Shown piece by piece: positions 54,217 to 62,400 of a stretch of DNA of 64,000 nucleotides. Each line of letters opens with the position of its first letter. Within the stretch, counting starts at the first letter, position 1. Where the stretch lies: contig CAYWGH010000026.1 in assembly GCA_964457925.1 (NCBI GenBank), forward strand, positions 24,580 through 88,579, read 5' to 3'. The DNA comes from Coneutiohabitans sp964457925. GTDB taxonomy: Bacteria; Zhuqueibacterota; Zhuqueibacteria; Zhuqueibacterales; Zhuqueibacteraceae. A program made the position numbers and the translations under genes. The notes beneath the pieces are model-generated. The model did no database searches, was not told where the DNA came from, and saw only the letters and a program-made list of their open reading frames with translations.

Positions 54217-55446
54217 TCACTTCATCAACAAAAGCTTCTTCTGCGCGGTGAATTCGCCGGCTTGGAGCACATACAAATACACGCCGCTCGCCACCCGCTC
54301 GCCGCTCATATCCGTTGCATCCCACGTGAAGTTGTGGCGGCCTGCGTTCATCGCGCCCGCTGCAAGCTGCTTCACGAGCTGGCCGCTGGTGTTGTAAATC
54401 GACAGCGAGACTTCACTGATCACTGGCAACTGAAAACTGATCACTGTCGAAGGATTTCCCGCGAAGCGGGATGTCGCTCCGCTCCAAAACGGGTTCGGAT
54501 AATTGCCATGTAAAACAAAACCGGCGGGAATGCTCTCTTCAGCGCTCGCCACGCTCGTGACCGCGGAGTTGTACTTAAACAGCGTTTGAGTCGCGGCGTT
54601 CTGCGCGGCGTTGAGCGTCACCCGAGCGATTGGTTCTTTCGCCACGTCATTATAGAAATAGAAGAAAACGGTGGTGTCAACGCCCAGCCCGTGAAAGCCG
54701 GCCAGAATCGCGTTGTCGGTAATGTCCAACCAACCGAGAATGGGATGTTTGCCGTCCAAACGAGTTTCTGTGTACCGCGTACGCTTCTCTCGCAACACAT
54801 TGTAAGTGCCGCCGGGAATGCTCATGCTGCCATAAGCATCAACGACATCGATTTGGCTATTCGCCACGCGATAGCGTAAGGAGTCAAACGTTGCGGGTAG
54901 CGCCGCGACGAGTGAAGGCGTAAAGGCCGAGGGCAGAAATTTTTCAAGTATCCCGGAGGAGCTGGCGTAGATGTCGAAAAAATTCAGAGACGCTTGACGC
55001 TCCGTCAGCGGCGGGTTATAGTGGAAGAGCGAATTAGAGACGAGGTCATACGGCGCAATGCCATAATAGGCTTGCAATTCAAACCGGTTGGTGGTCACAT
55101 TGTAATACTCCTCCGCATGTGGGGAGGGAGGGAGTGTGACCAATTCAGCACCAGCCACTTGTCCGGACACGCTGCCTTCGCTGGCCGCGCGAAAGATGAA
55201 ATTTTGCGTGGCATCGACATTCAGGCCGCTGAGGTCCCAAGTTTGAGGGCCGCCCGGCGGGGTGAAAATTAAATTGATGACAGAAGGAGAGTTATTAATC
55301 GCCATTTTCAAAGTATCGCCGGCGCTCGGGAAAGTGGCATTGGTGACGGTGATTTGAGCAAAAGCCGGCGCGCAGAACATGAGCGCAATGACGAGAGTTG
55401 TGGTCATGCGAAGAAAAGCGGCATAGTGTTCTAATCCGTGTTTCAT
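54217..55446 (-). CDS. T9SS-sorted secreted protein with an interrupted sorting domain
   Basis: 409 residues; the ATG at 55446 has GGAG about ten bases upstream and starts MKHGLEHYAAFLRMTTTLVI, a signal peptide to AFAQ. The earlier ATG at 55650 would add 68 non-secretory residues. The body (ITVTNATFPSAGDTLKMAIN, FTPPGGPQTWDLSGLNVDAT, SMSIPGGTYNVLREKRTR) has no recognised domain and looks beta-rich; it resembles hypothetical T9SS proteins of the group. The sorting domain reads NYPNPF, then ten extra residues WSGATSRFAG, then NPSTVISFQLP...GERVASGVYLYVLQAG...KKLLLMK. The insertion is 30 bases (54457-54486) containing TCCCGCGAAGCGGGA. It lacks the shared VTLK module. Confidence 0.8.
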   Translation of the reverse strand: MKHGLEHYAAFLRMTTTLVIALMFCAPAFAQITVTNATFPSAGDTLKMAINNSPSVINLIFTPPGGPQTWDLSGLNVDATQNFIFRAASEGSVSGQVAGAELVTLPPSPHAEEYYNVTTNRFELQAYYGIAPYDLVSNSLFHYNPPLTERQASLNFFDIYASSSGILEKFLPSAFTPSLVAALPATFDSLRYRVANSQIDVVDAYGSMSIPGGTYNVLREKRTRYTETRLDGKHPILGWLDITDNAILAGFHGLGVDTTVFFYFYNDVAKEPIARVTLNAAQNAATQTLFKYNSAVTSVASAEESIPAGFVLHGNYPNPFWSGATSRFAGNPSTVISFQLPVISEVSLSIYNTSGQLVKQLAAGAMNAGRHNFTWDATDMSGERVASGVYLYVLQAGEFTAQKKLLLMK

Positions 55447-55852
55447 GACGAATCTCCGAGAGGTGAAGCAATGAGGCAATGCTTTCGAATTGCTGCGCGG
55501 TGGGTTCAAAGATCGAGCAGCGAGAATTGTCAATCGCACACGACGCTTCGCGTTGCTCAATTTGAACTCTGCCAGATCATGTAATCGAGGTATGCAGGTG
55601 GGCGCGCTTGTGTTTGCATGAACAAGCAACCGCGCGCAACTTTTAAACAACAGCCATCCGTGGAAAAATCAGCCAGAAGGTGAGACGACGGCTTTTCGCC
55701 GCTATTGAACAGTCATGTATATCCTCGCTCGCTACGGATGAGTATCACGTATGTAACACGGAGATTTTTTTCGGGGCAGAGGGCCGAGAGCTTGGAGCAG
55801 AGGGCGAAGAAGTTCTTTTGCTTCAAGCTTCATTGCCCGATGCTTCATGCCT
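55447..55852. other. Intergenic region without recognised gene
   Basis: About 400 bases between the T9SS gene and the AraC-domain gene. It contains a worn GGGCAGAGGGCCGAGAG / GGAGCAGAGGGCGA repeat (about 55777-55810) of a kind common between genes in such genomes. No ribosome site with a credible frame was seen on either strand. Confidence 0.4.
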
Positions 55853-56206
55853 TCAACTCTCCGCCACAAGCTTTCCGCGCTCCGCGAACTGCCGGGGCGA
55901 GCAGCCATAGCGGACGCGGAAACAGTGGGCGAAATAAGCCGGGCTGCGAAAGCCGCTGCGAAACGCCACTTCGGCAATTGCAAGCCGGCGCTGTCGCAAC
56001 AACTGCGCGGCGTGCTCCAAACGCACGTTGCGCAGCAACTCGCCCGCAGCCGGCTGACCAAGTTCGCGCAAGCGGCGATGAAACTGCATCCGGCTGAGGC
56101 CTAGTTTGCGGCTCAACTCTTCCACATTAAAATCCGCATTGCCGAGATGCTGCTTGATTGCGCTCAAAGTGATTTGCAAAAACTTCTGCGACTCGATTTC
56201 GGTCAT
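55853..56206 (-). CDS. Stand-alone AraC-type DNA-binding domain
   Basis: 117 residues, all AraC HTH: FNVEELSRKLGLSRMQFHRRLREL, LEHAAQLLRQRRLAIAEVAFRSGF and AYFAHCFRVRYGCSPRQFAE. The short lead-in (MTEIESQKFLQITLSAIKQHLGN) aligns with the segment between receiver and HTH in the three HTCS proteins (for example DEAFLKKVMAVVEEHIGDEN). It therefore looks like the detached output module of an HTCS. Upstream sequence to 56349 is a GGGGAATCGG/CCGATTCTCC-type repeat and encodes no receiver. It could be a functional regulator or a decayed remnant. Confidence 0.75.
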   Translation of the reverse strand: MTEIESQKFLQITLSAIKQHLGNADFNVEELSRKLGLSRMQFHRRLRELGQPAAGELLRNVRLEHAAQLLRQRRLAIAEVAFRSGFRSPAYFAHCFRVRYGCSPRQFAERGKLVAES

Positions 56207-56349
56207 GCGCTTGTCCGGATGAATCGGTGAATGGGAGAATCGGGGAGCGGAGGAAGCTTCTCATTATCATCTCCCTTTCCCCGTTTCTCCGATTCTCCGT
56301 CTCCCCCGCTTCTCCCTCTCCGCTTCACAATGTTGCGAAACGACTGCTC

Positions 56350-56868
56350 TTATTGCTTCGGCTGTTCCTGCCCCGGCACCGGCATGGCGCCGAGTTGCAT
56401 CATCATCGTCATGCTGTCCGTCAGGCCCCAATGTTCAACGGCCTTGCCGTTGACGAAGCGAATGATGTCGAAGCCCTTGACTTCGATTTTTTTGCCGGTC
56501 GCGGCCATATCCATGAACTGGCCTTTGTGGGTGCCGCGAATGGTGATGTAGGCCCAAACCTTGTCGCCTTTGGCAACCATATCATTGACCTGAAACTGCA
56601 AATCCGGAAAGGCGGCGCGAAACATCGTAAAAAATTCCTTCACGCCCTCGCGGCCGGGTTTCATGCCGGGCATTTCTTCATGCTCAATGAAGTCTGCGGT
56701 GACCAACTCGTCGATGAGTTTCAGATTGCCTTTATTCACCACGTCATCATAAAAACGCTTCATGGCCGCGGCGTTTTTTTCTTCCTCGCCGCCGGCAAGC
56801 GCCGCCGTCGAGGCGCACAACACGGCGATAACAAGACAAAAAGCCGAAATGCTTTTTCTGGAAAACAT
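56350..56868 (-). CDS. Exported SnoaL/ester-cyclase-like protein 1
   Basis: 172 residues with a signal peptide (to AALAGG). The body is the SnoaL-like NTF2 fold: KRFYDDVVNKGNLKLIDELV, TADFIEHEEMPGMKPGREGV, FFTMFRAAFPDLQFQVNDMV, VWAYITIRGTHKGQF and GKKIEVKGFDIIRFVNGKAVEHWG. SnoaL relatives are cyclases or isomerases for polyketides, but most small bacterial members have no known substrate. Export is unusual for the fold. The tail MTMMMQLGAMPVPGQEQPKQ is low complexity. Followed in the direction of transcription by the AraC-domain gene and preceded by a cupin gene. Confidence 0.83.
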   Translation of the reverse strand: MFSRKSISAFCLVIAVLCASTAALAGGEEEKNAAAMKRFYDDVVNKGNLKLIDELVTADFIEHEEMPGMKPGREGVKEFFTMFRAAFPDLQFQVNDMVAKGDKVWAYITIRGTHKGQFMDMAATGKKIEVKGFDIIRFVNGKAVEHWGLTDSMTMMMQLGAMPVPGQEQPKQ

Positions 56869-56940
56869 GTGATTTCCTTTCGAATTAAAGATTGAAATAC
56901 TGCGCGAGTCGGGTTCCGCTCGCGGGTGATATTGCTTGCT

Positions 56941-57333
56941 TCAGTCTTTTTTCGCCGCTGCCGGCTTGCCTTTTAGCTCCACCACGATCACTTGAAAAGG
57001 TTTGTCGCCTTTGTTTTCCGGCAAATGCTTCCCGGCGGGATCCCAAATGACTTGCCCGGCTTTTGCTACCACTGGAACGGTCTTCCCATCGGGGAAAGTG
57101 AATTGGCCTTGCACGTCGTTCAAAAACACCGCTACGGCGTTGGGATGTTCGTGCATAACGGACTTTTCGCCTGGGCCGTAAGTGACGCGCAAGACGCGCA
57201 CGTGATCATTCTCGAACTCGACTTTGTAATGCGTCGAGTCGACTTTGACCGCGTCTTGCGCAAACGCGCCGGAAACAATGAACCATGACAGCGCGATGAT
57301 CCCCGCGGCGGCGAATTGCTTGGTACGTTTCAT
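56941..57333 (-). CDS. Exported single-domain cupin
   Basis: 130 residues with a signal peptide (to GAFAQ). Cupin motif 1 is YGPGEKSVMHEHPNAVAVFL; the two histidines of HEH and a later Gly-rich turn (KAGQVIWDPAGKHLPEN, with His) could hold a metal. Small cupins of this kind bind small molecules or act as isomerases; the substrate is unknown. It lies between two exported SnoaL-like genes on the same strand (72-base and 125-base gaps), suggesting one operon. Confidence 0.83.
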   Translation of the reverse strand: MKRTKQFAAAGIIALSWFIVSGAFAQDAVKVDSTHYKVEFENDHVRVLRVTYGPGEKSVMHEHPNAVAVFLNDVQGQFTFPDGKTVPVVAKAGQVIWDPAGKHLPENKGDKPFQVIVVELKGKPAAAKKD

Positions 57334-57458
57334 AATGCCTGCTCCTGTGAGGTGGTGAGTGGTTTGATTTGGTGTTTCGTTAAAACTTCGTCGCTGAAAC
57401 CGCGAAACATGTAATCGGGGCTCTCCGATTCAGCCCCGCACGTGCATTGTGAAGGACT

Positions 57459-57965
57459 TCATTTCGCCGGCGGCGCAACCGTGAAGCCCAACTGCAGTAT
57501 CGCCGCCATGCCGTCGGACTCGACCCATTCTTCCACGAATTTGCCGTTTTTGACATGCATGATGTTAATGCCGGTCACTTGCACGCTTTTGCCTTTGGCT
57601 TCGGGCAGACCCACGCCCGAATGCGTACCCGACCATTGCCAGCGGCCAACAACTTTATCGCTCGCGGCAATAACCTCCGTCAACGTCACTTTGAAATCCG
57701 GATAAGTGGCGCGCAGGTTGGTGATCGCGCGCTTGAGCGAATCCAGACTGGTGGCAGAGTAAGGATTTCCCGAGTTGGTGTGCCGGGAAAAGTTGGGCGC
57801 AACGAGAGCGTTCAGGCCGCTCACCTCGCCCGTGTTCCAGACCTGTGCGTAGGCCTCAATCATCATACTCAGCTTGGCGGCAGCATCTGTTTGCGTCCGG
57901 CCGGCTGTAACCAACGCAAACATAATCAATGCACTCGCCAGCATAGTGGTGGTGGATTGTTTCAT
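57459..57965 (-). CDS. Exported SnoaL/ester-cyclase-like protein 2
   Basis: 168 residues from the ATG at 57965, which has AAAGGAG about nine bases upstream. Signal peptide to TAGRTQ. SnoaL-like fold: MMIEAYAQVWNTGEVSGLNA, PNFSRHTNSGNPYSATSLDS, NLRATYPDFKVTLTEVIAAS, VVGRWQWSGTHSGVG and GKSVQVTGINIMHVKNGKFV. It is a distant paralogue of the protein at 56350-56868, with the same order of motifs and a similar end (ILQLGFTVAPPAK). First gene of the SnoaL-cupin-SnoaL group, about 100 bases downstream of DUF2007-like copy C. Confidence 0.83.
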   Translation of the reverse strand: MKQSTTTMLASALIMFALVTAGRTQTDAAAKLSMMIEAYAQVWNTGEVSGLNALVAPNFSRHTNSGNPYSATSLDSLKRAITNLRATYPDFKVTLTEVIAASDKVVGRWQWSGTHSGVGLPEAKGKSVQVTGINIMHVKNGKFVEEWVESDGMAAILQLGFTVAPPAK

Positions 57966-58067
57966 TGTTGTTCTCCTTTCATTGAGCTTTTGACACATCG
58001 AGGTTTGTATGGCAACTACCATCAAACTTTGATAAAGTTGGTGAAAGTTACAATTTGACGACATTGG

Positions 58068-58514
58068 CTAAACACCATTGATCCATTTGTCAAAACTCTC
58101 ATTCTCCTTACCCGCCGGATACAACCAATCGGGCTGGAGACGCATGCCGCTGCTATCCCGCCAAATGAAATCCACTGCCGCGGCCGCTTCGTGCGCCTCC
58201 TTTACCCAGAGCAGATAAAGCCGTGCTCCTGGCAGAAAATGTTCGCGCACCTCACACGCAATGCTCAACGCCAGCAGCGCTGCATTGATGGTTTCGGCCT
58301 GCTGCAAATGATAAGTTGCCCATACGACGCCAGTTGAGCCGTTGAGATAATCCACCTCTTCGTAAGCCACGGTCACTTCGACTCCGGTGCCGTATGGCAT
58401 GAGCGGCAATGCGGCATTGTTGAGTTGATCCCAGTAGAGTGTCACGCCGTTCTCCAATTTCATTTTGCCTTCCCCAAGATAATACCCGCTCACCGTGCTT
58501 GTGATTTTTGGCAT
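58068..58514 (-). CDS. Small DUF2007-like protein, copy C
   Basis: 148 residues; ATG 58514 chosen because MPKITSTVSGYYLGEGKMKL then aligns with copy A from its first residue. The N-terminal domain ends PYGTGVEVTVAYEEVDYL. The core is GVVWATYHLQQAETINAALL, CEVREHFLPGARLYLLWV, AAAAVDFIWRDSSGMRL, and the C-terminal signature QPDWLYPAGKENESFDKW. Its place, after an HTCS (with an isochorismatase between) and before small exported proteins and T9SS proteins, is the same as for copies A and B. Confidence 0.7.
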   Translation of the reverse strand: MPKITSTVSGYYLGEGKMKLENGVTLYWDQLNNAALPLMPYGTGVEVTVAYEEVDYLNGSTGVVWATYHLQQAETINAALLALSIACEVREHFLPGARLYLLWVKEAHEAAAAVDFIWRDSSGMRLQPDWLYPAGKENESFDKWINGV

Positions 58515-58627
58515 AGTCCCATCCACTCGAAGTCGTGACCAACCGTTGGTCAGCATAAATGATGAAGAACTGTCGGCTCAGGCGATCAACCGGCCGCGAA
58601 TAAGTGGAGATCAATTTTGACGAGGTT

Positions 58628-58650
58628 AAGATAAGAAAAACAAGGCGGGG
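58628..58650 (-). promoter_or_regulatory. Conserved upstream element (copy C)
   Basis: AAGATAAGAAAAACAAGGCG continues with GGG, matching copies at 45548 and 35806. It lies 114 bases upstream of the copy C start codon. Beyond it, GAAGCTTGTCTATATCGCGC partly follows the repeats seen in the other two regions. The rest of the 304-base gap 58515-58818 shows nothing else. Confidence 0.45.
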
Positions 58651-58818
58651 AAAGCTTGCATGTATCGCGCAGAAGCTTGTCTATATCGCGCATGGAACGC
58701 TTAAAGAACGCGCGTGAGTTGATTTCGATGGAAAAGGGTGAACAAAAACATTGAATCTGGGGGGGAATTAGAGGATGAAATCAGTCAAATTGAAAGTGGC
58801 GGAGGGCAAGTCAAAATG

Positions 58819-59409
58819 TCATTTCAAAGTTGTCCTAACAGAACCCAACATGTTTGCGATTTCGGCATTAGAAAGTGCCGTACCCACCAGCCCGTTCATC
58901 GCGCTTAAAGATTCGAGATGGTCGCGCTCGGTGAAACCAGCCATGGCGTCCTGGGCGAGCAGCACGCAATAATCGCGTTGATAGGCATCGACCGCAGTTG
59001 CGCGCACACACCACGCCGTCGTGATGCCAGCAAGCACAAGAGTTTGTAGCTGCAAGTCGCCGAGAACAGCGTTCAGTTCGGTTTGATAAAATGCCGAGTA
59101 GCGCTTCTTCACCAAGATTCTATCCTCGGGCTTGATCTGTAATTCCGGCAGCAACTGGCACCCGGGCGTACCGCGAATCGCATACGGTTTGCCGCTGCGC
59201 CGCACGTGCAAAAACGCATCAGACAAATCCGGCAAAAATTCCTGCCGGAACCAAATAATGGGAAAATTTTTTGTGCGAAAAAGCGCAGCCAACTCGTTGG
59301 TTGCCGTGACCAGGCGCTGGCGCGCTTCCGGCAACTGGCTGGCGGGCCACAGCCCGGGATCGAAGTAATCCCGCACCAAATCGATGACGATAAACACAAG
59401 ATTGTTCAC
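58819..59409 (-). CDS. Isochorismatase-family cysteine hydrolase
   Basis: 196 residues, no signal peptide. Catalytic triad of the family is present: Asp10 in VFIVIDLVRDYFDP, Lys101 or Lys102 in LVKKRYSAFYQTEL and Cys134 in LAGITTAWCVRATAVDAYQRDY. Members include nicotinamidases, isochorismatases and N-carbamoylsarcosine amidases; the substrate here is unknown. The start codon overlaps the stop of HTCS copy 3 by four bases (59406-59409), so translation is probably coupled. Such coupling of a sensor-regulator with a small-molecule hydrolase suggests the enzyme makes, removes or modifies a compound related to the sensed signal (inference). Confidence 0.88.
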   Translation of the reverse strand: MNNLVFIVIDLVRDYFDPGLWPASQLPEARQRLVTATNELAALFRTKNFPIIWFRQEFLPDLSDAFLHVRRSGKPYAIRGTPGCQLLPELQIKPEDRILVKKRYSAFYQTELNAVLGDLQLQTLVLAGITTAWCVRATAVDAYQRDYCVLLAQDAMAGFTERDHLESLSAMNGLVGTALSNAEIANMLGSVRTTLK

Positions 59410-62400
59410 TGGGGCTCCTTGCTCGGCCGAAACTCCGAGGGCGCGCGGCCGAACTGCTTTTTGAAACTTCTCGCAAAATGCGCTTGATCGCTGAAGCCGG
59501 TTTGATAGGCAATTTCCGCCACAGAACCGGCGTTTTGTTTGAGCAAATCCGCGGCACGCTGCAATCGCATAGAACGAATAAGCTGGCTTCCCGGTTGACC
59601 GATGAGCGCGTTCAATTTACGATTAAGCTGCGAGTTGCTCATGTTGACTGCCGTTGCCAATTCCTCCACGCCGAAATGCTCCTCGCCAATATGCGCTTCG
59701 ATCGCGACAATCACCCGCTGCAGAAAAACTTGATCAACCGAAGTGGCGGCGACTTCGCTCGGCTTGATGATCGTCGCCCCGCTGAAACGCTCCCGTAATT
59801 GACGGCGCAGTGCAATGAGATTGCGCACACGCGCGCGCAACTCCCGCGCGTTGAATGGCTTGAGCAGATAATCATCCACGCCGGCTTCGAGGCCGGCAAG
59901 CTTGTCGTCGAGCGCCGCCTTCGCGGTGAGCATGATGATGGGAATGTGGCTGGTGCGCTCGTCTTGTTTCAATGCGCGACTCATTTGATAGCCGTCCATT
60001 TTTGGCATCATCACGTCGGTGATGATCACGTCGGGGATCGCTTCGCGCGCCAGCGCGATGCCCGCTTCGCCCTCTTCGGCTTCGATCACGCGATAACCGC
60101 TCTGCAATTGCTCGCGCACAAACGCGCGAATGTCGTCGTTGTCTTCCACAAGAAGAACGAGTTCTTCATGAGATTGAAGGATTGCTGAAGCCGCGGATTG
60201 TTGGAGGTTGTAAGTATTGGAGTTTTGGAGCGAGAAATCTTCGGCCGTCAATTCACCAGTTTCGAGCTTCAATTCCCGATCTTTGATTCTCCAAACAACC
60301 GGCAGCTTCACCACAAACGCCGTGCCGATGCCCACTTCACTCGTCACCGAAATTTTGCCGCCATGCAATTCCACCAACTCTTTCGCAAGTGCGAGACCGA
60401 TGCCTGTGCCTTCGAGCTGATGCGAGTTGTCGGTTTGATAAAAACGATCAAAGACATGCGGCAAATGTTCTGGCGGGATGCCGATGCCGGTATCTTTTAC
60501 AGTAACCAGTAACCAGTGATCAGTGATCAGTTTCGTCCCTTTCGCCGCCCACTCCCGGTTTGCCGATAACTGATTGCTGTTCACGGATAACTCAACACCG
60601 ATGCCCTCCCCGGCCGGCGTGAACTTGAACGCGTTCGAGAGCAAATTATAAAACACCTTCTCGAGCTTCTCGGAATCATAGTCAAGCGCGATTTCATCAT
60701 GCGTGCTGTGGAATTGCAGGGTGATCTGCTTCTGCTGCGCCATATGCTCGAACGAAGCCACGAGGCTTTTGAGAAATGCAACCACATTTGCGCGTGTGGT
60801 TTTCAAAGCCATGCCACCCGCTTCGAGCTTCGAAAGCTCGAGCAATTGATTGATCAACCGCTGCAACCGCCGCGCATTGCGCGCAGCGATTTCGAGCTTG
60901 CTCTGGCTTTGCCGGTCCCCAATCGCCGCCAACACGCTGTCGATTTGCCCCAAAATCAGCGTCAATGGCGTGCGGAATTCGTGCGAGATGTTCGCAAAGA
61001 AGCGCGATTTCATTTGATCAATCTCGCGCAATTTATCCGCTTCCACTTGCCCAAGGCGCAACCGGTTCTCGAGCTGCACACGATTCAGTTCATAGCGCCG
61101 CGCCGCCAACAATAAAATCGTAAAAAGTGAAATGTAAAGCGCATACGCCCACCACGTCTTCCACCACGGCGGCGTAATGGTGAAGCGCAACGTTGTGCCT
61201 TCTTCGTTCCAAACACCGTCATTATTGGAACCTCGCACGCGCAAGGTATACTCGCCGGGATCGAGATTGGTAAACGTGATGTCGTGCTTTGTGCCGAGCT
61301 GAATCCAATTCGCGTTAAACCCCTCCAGCTTATAAGCAAATTGATTCTTGAAAGAGTTGCGATAGCTCAACGCCGCAAACGCAAAGGTGAGAATGTTGTC
61401 ACGGTAAGAAAGCGTGATGTTCTGTTTCTCCGATATGCCTTTCTCGATGATCGGGGTTCCTGCAACGTCGCTGGTGTTGTAACGCGTCAGGCTGGTAATG
61501 ATCACGGGCGGGATATAGTCATTGTCCTTGACGCGATCAGGGTGAAACACATTAAGGCCGTTGAGGCCGCCGAAAAACATCTCGCCGCTTCGCGCGCTTC
61601 TGAAAAAAGCGCCGCTATTATATTCCTCGCCCTGCAAGCCGTCGTGAATGTCAAAGTTGCGAAACGTTTCTGTGGCGGGATCGAAACGCGACAAGCCCTT
61701 GTTCGTGCTGATCCAAAGCCGGGCCGCGTCATCTTCCAAAATGCCATAAACCACGTCATTCGGCAGGCCTTCGCTTTCACGATAATGCCGGAACGTGACG
61801 CGCCCGCCGTCGCGCACAAGCTTGTTCAAGCCGCCGCCCCAGGTGCCGAGCCAAAGCGTTGCGTTGCGCGATTCATATATTGTGAGCACGCGATTGCTGC
61901 TCAAGCTGCGGGGATTTGCGGGATCGTGCAAATAGCGCGTTACGGTTTCGTGCTGCCGGTCAAGCAAGTTCAGCCCGCGATTGGTTGCAACCCAGAGCAG
62001 TCCGGTGCAATCTTCATGAACGGCAAAGATATAATTGTTGCTCAAGCTGCGGGGATTGTCAGGCTGGTGCTTGTAGTGTTTGAATGTTCCGTTCACGCGG
62101 TCAAGCCGATCAAGGCCCGCGGCGGTTCCAACCCAGAGGTCGCCCATGCGATCTTCATACAGGGTGTTCACGCTGTTATCGCTCAAGCTATTCAGATTCG
62201 CCGGGTTGTGCAGATAGCGCGTGAAGGTTCCGGATTCGCGCTCCAGCTTGTTCAGCCCGTGCGATGTGCCGATCCAGAAAACGCCGCTCTTGTCTTCACA
62301 AAGAGCATGGATCGTATTGCTGCTCAAGCTGCGAAGACTGTTCGAGTCGTTTTGATAGCACGTCACGACGCCATGCTGGCGATCAAGCACATTAAGGCCG

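Noticed and set aside
54113..54325. 70-codon frame ending KKLLLMK
   Set aside because: It is read through repeat DNA into a duplicated gene end, not a gene.
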